This document shows positions 16,242 to 24,104 of a stretch of 35,738 bases of DNA, in pieces. This stretch comes from Aggregatilineales bacterium (lineage in GTDB: Bacteria; Chloroflexota; Anaerolineae; Aggregatilineales; Ch27). The notes under the pieces were generated by a model. That model had not been told where the DNA came from. It was given only the letters and a program-made list of their open reading frames with translations, and made no database searches. The stretch lies in the NCBI GenBank assembly GCA_029976005.1, contig JARKOQ010000258.1, forward strand, positions 1-35,738, in the 5' to 3' direction. Position 1 is the first letter of the stretch; each line of letters opens with the position of its first letter. A program made the position numbers and the translations under genes.

Positions 16242-17168
16242 TCAAAGAGGCTCACCGTAGAGCGAGCGCAGGATCAGCGGAGTCAGGCCGGTGAGATCGG
16301 TCAGGCCGCCGGCGGAGGCCGCATGGCCTTGGCCCACAATCAGGGTCGGAACCTGGTTTTCCGTGTGCTTGCGCGTGGACAGGTCCTCCATGTTGCCGTG
16401 ATCGCTGGTCACCACGATCAGGCCGTCCTCCGGCCAGTCCTCCAGCACGCCGGCCATGACCTCATCGAAGCGTTCCAGCATGGCAACCCCGTGTTCGAAC
16501 GGCCCCCGGTGCCCGATGACGTCCGTGACCCAGGTCGAGAAGAAGGTCAGCGTGCGCTGGCGCGCCAGCCCGGCCAGGCGTCTTCCGACCTCGCGCGGGG
16601 GGTAGACCGGCGTATCGGTGTAGCCCAGCTCGCTGCGCCAGCCTTCGCCGGTCCAATCCGCACTGAAGGCCTCGCCGCGCCGGAATGCTTCTTCGTCCAT
16701 CAGAGGCAGCCCGGCCTCGTGCACCGCCTGCTGGATCGCGGAGCGCAGTCGCTTGCCCCGCTCAACTGCGTCGAAGAAGCCCGGCGGATAGGCATCCACC
16801 AGCGCGGCCGAGTCCCCCCGTCCGACCACCTGCTTGAACAGGTTATCCTCGGCCAGGATGGCCCGGATCGACGCGTTGGGGCGCGGCCCGTAGTGCATCC
16901 CGATCTCGGCCGCCACGTTGCGCCCGGTCAGGATCGCCGCCTGCCCGGTGGCGCTCTGCGGGCGGCCCGCCACTCCCAGGCAAGCATCCGTCGGCACGAA
17001 GCTCGCCCAGGCCCCGGCGCGCGACTCCCGCCCGCGCAGCCAGCGTCCCCCGGCCATATCGTCCAGCAGCGGCGTGTGGGCTGCGGCAAACGGATTGTGG
17101 ATGGGATCGTCCTCTCCCAGCCCGACGCCGTCGAGGAAGAAGAAGAGGACATGCTTGACTGCGCTCAT
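16242..17168 (-). CDS. Metalloenzyme-superfamily (PF01676) phosphatase/phosphomutase-like protein
   Basis: A 308-aa protein of the alkaline phosphatase/phosphopentomutase superfamily. The metal and nucleophile motifs are present: LFFFLDGVGLG (8-18, Asp13), PQSATGQAAILTG (70-82, nucleophile Thr74), STWVTDVIGH (211-220, Asp216 and His220), VTSDHGNMED (253-262, Asp256/His257) and RKHTENQVP (266-274, His268). It is much shorter than iPGM (over 500 aa), so a phosphatase or nucleotide/sugar-phosphate hydrolase is more likely than a glycolytic mutase. The start is ATG 17168; AAGGAG lies 12 nt upstream, longer than usual, and ATG 17189 is an alternative. It is first in a pair with the AMMECR1 gene. 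Confidence 0.85.
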   Translation of the reverse strand: MSAVKHVLFFFLDGVGLGEDDPIHNPFAAAHTPLLDDMAGGRWLRGRESRAGAWASFVPTDACLGVAGRPQSATGQAAILTGRNVAAEIGMHYGPRPNASIRAILAEDNLFKQVVGRGDSAALVDAYPPGFFDAVERGKRLRSAIQQAVHEAGLPLMDEEAFRRGEAFSADWTGEGWRSELGYTDTPVYPPREVGRRLAGLARQRTLTFFSTWVTDVIGHRGPFEHGVAMLERFDEVMAGVLEDWPEDGLIVVTSDHGNMEDLSTRKHTENQVPTLIVGQGHAASAGGLTDLTGLTPLILRSLYGEPL

Positions 17169-17263
17169 GGAAACGATGGACTCCTTCATCCGTCAAGCCG
17201 GACCCCCGTACGATGGCGATTGCGGCCAGGGTGCTTTTCACTATGCTAGAGATCACAGTGAGT

Positions 17264-17291
17264 ATTCTAGCGTGCCACCAGGTTTTGTCGC
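17264..17291 (-). promoter_or_regulatory. Candidate promoter of metalloenzyme-AMMECR1 pair
   Basis: On the minus strand GCGACA (17291-17286), 16-bp spacer, TAGAAT (17269-17264). The -10 matches five of six positions and the -35 four. It is in the divergent gap with the repeat-protein gene, leaving a leader near 90 nt. Confidence 0.4.
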
Positions 17292-17353
17292 GGAAATCTG
17301 GAGCAATCCAGTCGAACTCAGACCGGCAACGTTCAACAAAGGATGAGTGAAAC

Positions 17354-19270
17354 ATGATGAGATCGCGCGTTTTCCTGCTTCTGGTCACCGCGTTGATCCT
17401 GGCCCTGGCCCCGGCGTTGACCCTGGCGCAGGGCCTCGATCAGACCTTCACCTGGGCCGAGACCGGCCTGAGCATCGCCTATCCGGCGGGCTGGGCGTCG
17501 ATTCCGATGGACGAACAGACCGTCATTCTCAGCTCGAACCCTGACCTTGACCCGACAGCCGCCGATCTCCCGCCCCTCCAGGCCGTCATGATCCTGGCGC
17601 TGCCGGCATCCGTCGTCACGTCGCTCGAACAGCCCTCCGATCTGCTGGGCATGTTTGTGGCGGAATTCGGCGGGGAAGCCACCGAGCCGGTCGACGTGAC
17701 TCTGGCCGGGATGGAAGGCCTGCGAACCTCCCTTGAATCGACCGAAGACGGGGTCGTCATGGATACCGTCGTCCTGATCGGTGCGGACTTCGCCTATGTC
17801 CTGATCGGCATCACCCCACCCGACCAGTTGGACGCATTCAGCCCGATCTATGAAGCCATGCTGAACTCGATCGCAGTCAGCACGCCGTCCAGCGCCGCGT
17901 CCGCGGCCGACGTCCTGGTCAACGGCGTGCGAATCACCGTCGACCAGTCGATCCGGGGGAGCTGGAACGAGATCGACGCAGTGGAGCTGATTGGCACCGA
18001 CGTGGGCGGATTCGAAGTGGCTCAGTGGGCTTCATTGGCGGAGGCCACCAGCCAGTACGGTGACGATTCCTGGTCCGCCATGCAGGCGACCGGCGAACCG
18101 GATACCCTCGAATGCACGGACGCCACGACGGCCTGGGCCTCGGAGTCCAATACCGGGCTGGATACACTGACCCTGTATTACGCGGTTCCGGTCAAGGCCT
18201 CGTACGTCAACATCCACCAGAACCTGAATCCCGGCTCGATCATTCATGTGGAGTTGCTGCCGGTCGATGGCAGCGCGCCGGTGGTCATCTTTGACGGCGT
18301 CGACAGCGTGACCACCTGTCCCGCAGTGATGAGCCTGGAAGCCACGCCTCAGACCGCCGTACGTGTCGAAGTGCCAGTCAGCGGAGTGCGCATCACGCTG
18401 GATCAGACGATTGGCGGCAGTTGGAACGAAATTGACGCCGTTGAGTTGATTGGCAGCGACACCGCCGGCGCCGCGCTGCGCCAGTGGGCCAGCAGCGCCG
18501 AGGCCACGAGTTCCTATGGGGAAGAGGTCTGGTCACCAATCCAGGCCACGGGCGCGCCTGACACCCCCGAGTGTGGCGATTACCAGACTGCCTGGGCCTC
18601 GGAGAGCGGCCTCGGCCAGGACAGCCTGACCCTCTACTATGACACGCCGGTCATCCCCGACCAGGTGGACATCTACCAGAGCTCGAACCCCGGCTCAATC
18701 ATCCGCGTCGAAGTGCTCCCGGCCGACGGCAGTGCCCCGATTGTCGTCTTCAGCGGCATTGACCGCACCACACAGTGTCCCGGTATTTTAAGTGTCGCCA
18801 TCAATGCCGAGCCAGCTCCAGTCACAAACGCCGGTCCAGTCACCGAAGTCCGCATCACGATCGACCAGTCCCGGACAGGCAATTGGAACGAGATCGATGC
18901 GGTTGAGTTGATCGGCCTGGATGCGGCCGGGGCCAGCCTGCGCCAGTGGGCCGCCGAAGCCAGCGCCACCAGCCAGTATGGCGACGACGCCTGGGCTGCC
19001 TTCCAGGCGGCCGGCGCGCCTGACACACCCGGATGCGGCGACGCGACGACCGCCTGGGCTTCGCTGAGCGGCAGCGGGCGTGACACTCTGAGCCTGTATT
19101 ACACCACCCCGGTGACCGTGCAGCAGGTCGATATCTACCAGAACTACAACCCCGGCGCGATTGTCCGGGTGGAGCTGGTGCCCGTCACCGGTGAACCGGT
19201 TATCATCTTCGACGGGCGGGACTCAACTCAGGACTGCCCTGGCGTGTTGTCCCTGTCCGTGGGCAGGTAG
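17354..19270 (+). CDS. Secreted protein with N-terminal PsbP/DUF1795-like domain and three discoidin-like repeats
   Basis: A 638-aa exported protein. The signal peptide ends near residue 26 (ALTLAQG). Residues 30-176 resemble small secreted domains of the PsbP/DUF1795 type (TGLSIAYPAGWASIP). From 191, three copies of a 141-154-residue unit follow, each with VRIT-DQ, WNEIDAVELIG, QWAS-AEATS-YG, QATG-PDT-C, TAWAS, LTLYY-PV, IYQ-NPGSI-VE and a second Cys. Each unit has two Cys spaced 67-68 residues apart, a likely disulfide. Such beta-sandwich modules usually bind carbohydrate or mediate adhesion; ligand unknown. ATG 17354 has AAGG 11 nt upstream. The gene is monocistronic, with a strong terminator at 19310-19339. 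Confidence 0.85.
   Translation: MMRSRVFLLLVTALILALAPALTLAQGLDQTFTWAETGLSIAYPAGWASIPMDEQTVILSSNPDLDPTAADLPPLQAVMILALPASVVTSLEQPSDLLGMFVAEFGGEATEPVDVTLAGMEGLRTSLESTEDGVVMDTVVLIGADFAYVLIGITPPDQLDAFSPIYEAMLNSIAVSTPSSAASAADVLVNGVRITVDQSIRGSWNEIDAVELIGTDVGGFEVAQWASLAEATSQYGDDSWSAMQATGEPDTLECTDATTAWASESNTGLDTLTLYYAVPVKASYVNIHQNLNPGSIIHVELLPVDGSAPVVIFDGVDSVTTCPAVMSLEATPQTAVRVEVPVSGVRITLDQTIGGSWNEIDAVELIGSDTAGAALRQWASSAEATSSYGEEVWSPIQATGAPDTPECGDYQTAWASESGLGQDSLTLYYDTPVIPDQVDIYQSSNPGSIIRVEVLPADGSAPIVVFSGIDRTTQCPGILSVAINAEPAPVTNAGPVTEVRITIDQSRTGNWNEIDAVELIGLDAAGASLRQWAAEASATSQYGDDAWAAFQAAGAPDTPGCGDATTAWASLSGSGRDTLSLYYTTPVTVQQVDIYQNYNPGAIVRVELVPVTGEPVIIFDGRDSTQDCPGVLSLSVGR
17924..19267 (+). repeat. Three tandem coding repeats of about 460 bp
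   Basis: The units begin at GVRIT (residue 191), GVRIT (344) and EVRIT (498). The NEIDAVELIG landmark falls at residues 205, 358 and 512, so periods are 153 and 154 residues. The Cys pairs are 254/322, 407/475 and 561/628. The third copy lacks the next VRIT-NEIDAVELIG segment, so either the repeat starts with this segment or the first copy is an orphan half. Confidence 0.85.
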
Positions 19271-19309
19271 ACTCTGTCCGGTCTTCCCCAGGCCGTAAAG
19301 CAACTGCTC

Positions 19310-19339
19310 GGCGGGACAGCCAGATTGGGCTGTCCCGCC
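19310..19339 (+). terminator. Intrinsic terminator of the repeat-protein gene
   Basis: A perfect 12-bp stem GGCGGGACAGCC/GGCTGTCCCGCC (19310-19321 and 19328-19339) closes a 6-nt loop. It starts 40 bases after the stop codon and is followed by TTT then GACTCC. The stem is very strong, the T-tract short. Confidence 0.75.
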
Positions 19340-19386
19340 TTTGACTCCTGTTTGGGCGAGGTTTTGCTTTTTTAACACAAAGTGGC

Positions 19387-19415
19387 TGGTCTGAATGGGC
19401 CGCTTGCTTTACAAT
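19387..19415 (+). promoter_or_regulatory. Candidate promoter of the roadblock gene
   Basis: TACAAT (19410-19415) matches five of six -10 positions. The hexamer 17 bp upstream, TGGTCT (19387-19392), matches -35 at three positions only. The leader to ATG 19461 would be near 40 nt. Confidence 0.35.
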
Positions 19416-19460
19416 TGGCGGTGTTGGCTTACCGTTTGCCGGTCAGGACAGGATCACCGA

Positions 19461-19874
19461 ATGAGTCCCAATTCCGCCCCCATGTATCGCTCCGAGGCCC
19501 TGTGGCAACTGCTGCACGATCTGCGCGAGAGCAATCCAGGCGTCGAAGCCGCTGTTATTCTGAGTGTGGAAGGACTGCTCGTGGAAGCCTATCCCACTGA
19601 CGATACGGAGGATAGCCACATCAACCCCACCAGCAGCCCGCAGGTGGCCGCCATGGCGAGCGTCATGGCCGGGCTGTCCCGCCGCACGCTGGACCGGCTG
19701 GCTCAGGGTAATCTGGAGCGATTGTTGGTTCAGGGCGAAGAGGGGGTCCTGCTGATCTATCCCAGTGGCCGCAATTTCCTGGCCGTCCTGGTGGAAAAAG
19801 ACGCCCGGCTGGGACCAATCATCACCGCCATGAATCAAACCGCGCCCGAAATCCGAGAGGTGCTGGAAGGCTGA
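19461..19874 (+). CDS. Roadblock/LC7 domain protein
   Basis: A 137-aa single-domain protein of the roadblock/LC7 fold. The core LWQLLHDLRESNPGVEAAVILSVEGLLVEAY (14-44) is the N-terminal helix and beta hairpin of the family, followed by VAAMASVMAGLSRRTLDRLAQG (62-83) and the beta strands LERLLVQGEEGVLLIYPSG and NFLAVLVEKDARLG. Bacterial members dimerise and commonly pair with MglA-type GTPases or sensor kinases. No GTPase gene is adjacent, so its partner is unknown. ATG 19461 is chosen because AGGAT lies 7 nt upstream; the longer reading from 19395 runs through the candidate promoter. It converges on the MBL gene. Confidence 0.88.
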   Translation: MSPNSAPMYRSEALWQLLHDLRESNPGVEAAVILSVEGLLVEAYPTDDTEDSHINPTSSPQVAAMASVMAGLSRRTLDRLAQGNLERLLVQGEEGVLLIYPSGRNFLAVLVEKDARLGPIITAMNQTAPEIREVLEG

Positions 19875-19881
19875 TACCCCC

Positions 19882-19905
19882 TGGCTGGCCTGGTGACGCC
19901 AGCCA
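19882..19905. terminator. Hairpin between convergent roadblock and MBL genes
   Basis: TGGCTGGC (19882-19889) and GCCAGCCA (19898-19905) form an 8-bp perfect stem with an 8-nt loop in the 42-bp convergent gap. It may serve both genes. No T-tract is present on either side, so it is not a classical intrinsic terminator. Confidence 0.45.
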
Positions 19906-19916
19906 ATTCCCCAGGC

Positions 19917-20552
19917 TCAACCAAGCAGAAATGGATTTTCGCGCCGTTCCCGGCCGATGGTCGTCGCCTCGCCGTGACCCGGCAGCACCCGGTAATCATC
20001 CCCCAGAGGCAGCAGTTGATCGGCGATCGAGCGCATCAGCACGGCATGATCGCCGCCCGGCAAATCCGTCCGCCCCACCGATCCGGCAAACAGGCAGTCC
20101 CCGGCGAAGACGGTTCGTTCCGACTCGAGCACGTAACACACATGGCCGGGGGAATGTCCCGGCGTGGCGCGCGCCGCCAGAGCGATCGCTCCCATGCTGA
20201 TGACCTCACCCGCTGTCACGCCGCCATCCACCTGGGGCGGCGGGGGCAGTTCCAGCCCAAACCACTGGCCGGTGAGCTGCATGGCTTGCAATAGCGGCAA
20301 ATCCGCGTCGTGCAGCCGGAAGGGCGCGCCGGTCGCCTCGCGCAAACTCCCCACCGCCAGCACGTGATCGAAATGGGCGTGGGTCGCCAGCAAAAGGCGG
20401 ATCGTCCAACCGCGCTTCGCGGCGGCGGAGAGAATCACGGGGGCGCTGTCGGCCGGATCGATGACCACGGCCTCGCCCGTCGCGGTATCACCGAGCAGGT
20501 AACAGTTGGTCTGCACCAGTCCCAGGGTCAGGCTCACGATCTCAATCGCCAT
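19917..20552 (-). CDS. MBL-fold metallo-hydrolase (glyoxalase II-like)
   Basis: A 211-aa metallo-beta-lactamase-fold hydrolase. Zinc ligands are all present: THAHFDH (57-63; His58, His60, Asp62, His63), GHSPGH (132-137), GDCLF with Asp152, and LPGHG with His193. The overall spacing fits the glyoxalase II/persulfide dioxygenase branch rather than RNase Z or beta-lactamase. Substrate is not determined; acyl-glutathione thioester hydrolysis is a family default that may not apply in this lineage. GGAGGTG lies just before ATG 20552, which settles the start against longer readings that run through murJ in another frame. It lies 46 bp after murJ and is probably in the same operon. Confidence 0.92.
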   Translation of the reverse strand: MAIEIVSLTLGLVQTNCYLLGDTATGEAVVIDPADSAPVILSAAAKRGWTIRLLLATHAHFDHVLAVGSLREATGAPFRLHDADLPLLQAMQLTGQWFGLELPPPPQVDGGVTAGEVISMGAIALAARATPGHSPGHVCYVLESERTVFAGDCLFAGSVGRTDLPGGDHAVLMRSIADQLLPLGDDYRVLPGHGEATTIGRERRENPFLLG

Positions 20553-20598
20553 CTCACCTCCGAAGCTCGCCAGGTCAACGGATCGGGGAGTCAGCACA

Positions 20599-22227
20599 TC
20601 ATGCCGCATCCACTGAAGGGGCCTCGCGCCGGACGCGGCGCAGCATCCGGTCCGCCACGTCGCGAATCTCGTGCAGGCCCAGGAGCAGCGCGGTGATAAC
20701 GTACACCGCCAGCCCGACCACCCCCAGCAGGCCGAGCCGCACCACCTCCAGCAGCAGCCCGCCGTCCACCAGGCCGATCGCGTCCAGTAGCGCGCCGGCC
20801 GCCAGGATTCCAATCCCCATCGCCGCCGAGGCCAGCACCGTCCGCGCCAGGGTCGCCAGCAGCCCGGTCTCCCCCAGCCCTTGCCAGCGCCGCCGCAGGA
20901 GGACGAGCAGCACGCCCACTTCCACCGCGACCGCCGCCGAATTGGCGAGCGCCAATCCGCCAACGCCGATGGTGTTGCTCAGGGTCAGAGCCAGCACCAG
21001 GTTGACGAGCGCCGCGGCGACTGCGGCGAAGAGCGGAGTCATGGTGTCCTTGTCGGCATAGAAGCTGCGCGCCACGATCTCCAGCATGGAGTGGACGATC
21101 AACCCCAGCGCGAAATACTGGAGGGCGCTGTAAACCAGGTCCGAGGCCGCCGCGTCGAACGCGCCGCGCTCCAGCAGGCCGATCAGCGGCCGTCCGAGCA
21201 GGATCAGCCCGACCGCGGAGGGGATGGTCGCCACAAAAATAAAGCGCAGCGCGCCGTTCATCGCCTCGCGCTTGCCGCGAGCGTCCCCCAGGGCACTCAG
21301 CGCCGCCAGAGTCGGGAAAATGACGAAGCCCATCGCGCTGCCCAGCAGCGTCTCCGGGATTTGCATCAGACGCCAGCCCCAGTCGAACGCGCTGACCGAT
21401 CCCGGCCCCAGGCGCGAAGCCACGTTGTTGGCGACCACGAAGTTGAAGCTGACCACCCCCAACCCCAGCAGGCGCGGGATCATGAGCTGGATCACCTGGC
21501 GCAGCCGGGGATCGCGCAGACCCCATTCCAGCCGCCACCGCATCCGGTAGCGAATCAGGCCGGGCACCTGGATGCCGAAGTGCAGCGCCGCGCCGAGCAC
21601 CGCGCCCCAGGCGATCCCATACACGCCCAGCGGCCCCGTCAGGAAGACCACGCCGAAGAGGATGCCCACGTCGAACAGAATCGGGGCCAGAGCCGGCAGC
21701 AGAAAATGATTGAAGCTGTGCAAGATGCCCTGGAAGATGCCGCTCACGGAGAAAATCAGCGTGGACAGCAGCAGAATGCGCATCAGACTGGCCGTCTGGG
21801 CGACCTGGGCCTCGTCGAAGCCCGGCGCGACCACCGTCCGCACCAGCCAGGGGGCCAGCAGGAAGGCGAATACGCTCAGGATGGCCGTCACGCTGAAGAT
21901 CGTGTTGATCACATGGCTGGCCAGCCGCCAGGCCTCGTCCCTGTCATTCTGGGCCAGCAGCCCGCCAAAGACCGGGATGAAGGCATATCCCAGTGCCCCG
22001 CCGCCGATCAGCAACACCAGCAGCTCCGGAATGCGGTTGGCCGTGATGTAGGCGTCCCACTCCGCACCCGCGCCGAACACGTTGGCGATGATGAAGACCT
22101 GGGCAAGGCTGATGGCTTTGGCCAGGCCGAACGTAACCATCAGCAGCACGGTCGAGCGGGCCAGTTGCCCGGTGGTGGGCCGGGCCGGGGCGCCGTTCGG
22201 AGTCGAAATCGTCTCAGCCTCAGTCAT
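20599..22227 (-). CDS. murJ: MurJ family lipid II flippase
   Basis: A 542-aa polytopic MOP-superfamily transporter that moves lipid II across the inner membrane for peptidoglycan synthesis. The N-terminal cytoplasmic tail (1-22) precedes about 14 membrane segments. Family blocks include AKAISLAQVFIIANVFGAGAE (36-56), ANRIPELLVLLIGGGALGYAFIPVF, LLLSTLIFSVSGIFQGILHSF, and SAFDWGWRLMQIPETLLGSAMGFVIFPTLA. Length is normal for MurJ. GGGAG lies 7 nt before ATG 22227. A hairpin at 22251-22274 lies just upstream of the ribosome-binding site. Together with argS this is a vertical, housekeeping gene; the following MBL gene is 46 bp downstream. Confidence 0.95.
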   Translation of the reverse strand: MTEAETISTPNGAPARPTTGQLARSTVLLMVTFGLAKAISLAQVFIIANVFGAGAEWDAYITANRIPELLVLLIGGGALGYAFIPVFGGLLAQNDRDEAWRLASHVINTIFSVTAILSVFAFLLAPWLVRTVVAPGFDEAQVAQTASLMRILLLSTLIFSVSGIFQGILHSFNHFLLPALAPILFDVGILFGVVFLTGPLGVYGIAWGAVLGAALHFGIQVPGLIRYRMRWRLEWGLRDPRLRQVIQLMIPRLLGLGVVSFNFVVANNVASRLGPGSVSAFDWGWRLMQIPETLLGSAMGFVIFPTLAALSALGDARGKREAMNGALRFIFVATIPSAVGLILLGRPLIGLLERGAFDAAASDLVYSALQYFALGLIVHSMLEIVARSFYADKDTMTPLFAAVAAALVNLVLALTLSNTIGVGGLALANSAAVAVEVGVLLVLLRRRWQGLGETGLLATLARTVLASAAMGIGILAAGALLDAIGLVDGGLLLEVVRLGLLGVVGLAVYVITALLLGLHEIRDVADRMLRRVRREAPSVDAA

Positions 22228-22250
22228 GCCTGTTCTCCCGTGTCACAAAG

Positions 22251-22274
22251 CGGGGCACGGCCAAGCGTGCCCCG
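22251..22274 (-). terminator. GC-rich hairpin in front of murJ
   Basis: CGGGGCACG (22251-22259) and CGTGCCCCG (22266-22274) form a perfect 9-bp stem with a 6-nt loop, followed on the minus strand by CTTTGTG. It may end the upstream C39/TPR transcript, or act as an attenuator, since only 23 bases separate it from ATG 22227. A second stem GCCGGAC/GTCCGGC (22294-22312) lies directly after the upstream stop. Confidence 0.55.
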
Positions 22275-22321
22275 TCTGCCTCACTATTGCCAGGCCGGAC
22301 GGACTGTCCGGCGCTCGCCAC

Positions 22322-23905
22322 TCAGGAACCGGCCGAAGCCTGGACGCGATCCAGTTCGGCGATCGCCTCCCGCGCCTGCTCGAAGTTGACGTTGTGCTGG
22401 AGCGCAAGGTTGAACTGGTTGCGCGCGGGGCTGTACTGCCCGCGGGCCATGTAGACCATGCCCGTCCAGTAGTAGGTCTCCTCGACGTAGGGCGTCGTCC
22501 CCAGGTTGGCCTGCACCAGGGCCAGCACGTCGTCGTAGCGCCCTACCTCGAAGTACGCCTGAAACGGCCCGAACTGGTACCACAGCATCCGCCAGGGCAG
22601 GCCCGATCCGGCGTTGCGCGCCTGGTCATAGGCCCGCGCGGCTTCCTCGTACATGCCCAATCCGACATAGCTGGTTCCCATGTTGAACCACGCGAAGGGA
22701 TCGGCCGGGTCGGCAGTCGCTTCCTCGCGGGCGACTTCCAGCGCATGCTGCCAGTTGAGGGTCAGGTCGGCATTGTCGCCCAGGATCACCCGCAGGTCGT
22801 TCTCGCGGGCCGGCTCGTAGAGCACGAGGTAGACCCGGTTGAAGTGCTTCCAGGTCCGGTCGAAGTCCTCGTAGGAGACCGTTCGGCCCTGACCGTTGTC
22901 ACCCGCTCCCAGGAAGCTGTCAAACAGGTACACAAGCCGGAGCGCATCGTCGTAGGCTACCACCAGCTTGTAATGGCCCATCCAGTCGTAGCCTTCCGGC
23001 ATGAACCCCGCCTCGACGATAACCGGGAAGCCTTCCAGCACCAGACGCCGGAGCATGTTCATGTCCCCGCCGTAGCGGTACAGCGCCCGCACGTTGGTGT
23101 TGTTGTTCACGAAGCGCACCATCTGGCCCGGGCTGACGTTCTTATCTTCCGGGTCAGGCTTCAGGTAGCTGGCCGCCACACTCTGATCCCGCGTCCAGCC
23201 GAAGTAGCTCAGGCCCATCGTCAGGGTCGCCGGGCCACAGTTGTTCCAGGTCTGACTGATGTGGGTGAACCCATACAGCCGGGCCGCCGGCAGCAGGGCC
23301 ACGGCCGTCGCCGGGATCGGCGTGAAGGTGGGCAGCGGCGTCCAGGTCGCGCTGGGTAGCATCGCGACCGGCTGTTCCACCGTCGGCTGCACGGCGACCG
23401 GCGTCGCCGGAATCTCAGTCGCCGCCACGGTGGGCGGCGGATCGGTGGGCTGCGGCGTGGCTGTGATCACGATCACGTTGTTGGCGGACGGGGTCGGGCT
23501 GGCCGCCTCCCCACCGGTCGCCGGATGCAGCACGTCCGGCGTCAGCAGCAAGTCCGCCGCGCTGACCCCGCCCTCAGCCGGGGCCACGGTCGGCAGTGCA
23601 TCGGCGGTATAGGCGCGCTGTGGATCGAAGACCGCCATGAACGGCGCATAGTGTTTGATGCGCTCCCGGTACTCCGGGCGCAGGCTGCGGTAGACCAGCG
23701 GCGCGGCGATCAGGCCCGCGATCACCAGCACCACCAGTCCGACCAGCACCCACTTCAACGCGCCGCCCCGCGCCCCGCTTCCACGCCGGTTCTGCTGCCG
23801 CCGGCGCAAGCTCGTCAGCGGTTGATCGATCGGCTGAAAGGAAGGCGCCGTCGGAGGCGACGCGCGCGTGACTTTTATCGTTGGATCCTTGGGTGTATTC
23901 GGCAT
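22322..23905 (-). CDS. Membrane-anchored C39-like peptidase with TPR repeats
   Basis: A 527-aa protein. A basic cytoplasmic tail (1-50) precedes one membrane segment (about 51-71), then an extracytoplasmic Ala/Thr/Pro-rich linker (100-205). Residues 210-365 form a papain-like C39-type peptidase domain: oxyanion Gln218 and catalytic Cys223 in ISQTWNNCGPATLTMGL, His311 in MGHYKLVVAYD, and a candidate third residue Asp329 in YLFDSFLG. Residues about 384-520 are TPR repeats (NMGTSYVGLGMYEEAARAY, TGMVYMARGQYSPARNQF). It probably cleaves or binds peptides outside the membrane; substrate unknown. AGGAG lies 7 nt before ATG 23905. It is a single gene with hairpins at its 3' end. Confidence 0.88.
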   Translation of the reverse strand: MPNTPKDPTIKVTRASPPTAPSFQPIDQPLTSLRRRQQNRRGSGARGGALKWVLVGLVVLVIAGLIAAPLVYRSLRPEYRERIKHYAPFMAVFDPQRAYTADALPTVAPAEGGVSAADLLLTPDVLHPATGGEAASPTPSANNVIVITATPQPTDPPPTVAATEIPATPVAVQPTVEQPVAMLPSATWTPLPTFTPIPATAVALLPAARLYGFTHISQTWNNCGPATLTMGLSYFGWTRDQSVAASYLKPDPEDKNVSPGQMVRFVNNNTNVRALYRYGGDMNMLRRLVLEGFPVIVEAGFMPEGYDWMGHYKLVVAYDDALRLVYLFDSFLGAGDNGQGRTVSYEDFDRTWKHFNRVYLVLYEPARENDLRVILGDNADLTLNWQHALEVAREEATADPADPFAWFNMGTSYVGLGMYEEAARAYDQARNAGSGLPWRMLWYQFGPFQAYFEVGRYDDVLALVQANLGTTPYVEETYYWTGMVYMARGQYSPARNQFNLALQHNVNFEQAREAIAELDRVQASAGS

Positions 23906-24104
23906 CCTGTTGCTCCTACACAGCGGCGGACCATGCAGGCCGCCCGTCCTGTGGCTATCCCCCTTTGACAGATTCCGGTATCATGCTCAGACTGGAACCT
24001 TATCCGCCTTCCCTGTCCGTCCATCCCCGTCCAGGGAAAGTGGAAAAAACGTCACCATTATAGCATCAGATTGGCGGCTTCAACCCTACGCTTAGGAAGC
24101 GCTT

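Noticed and set aside
19917..20963. Extended 348-aa version of the MBL protein
   Set aside because: Its first 137 residues are Trp/Arg/Cys-rich out-of-frame murJ; GGAGGTG at ATG 20552 marks the real start.
24060..24104. Strong promoter for the methyltransferase gene at 24105
   Set aside because: TATAGC at 24059-24064 lacks a matching -35 at 16-18 bp.
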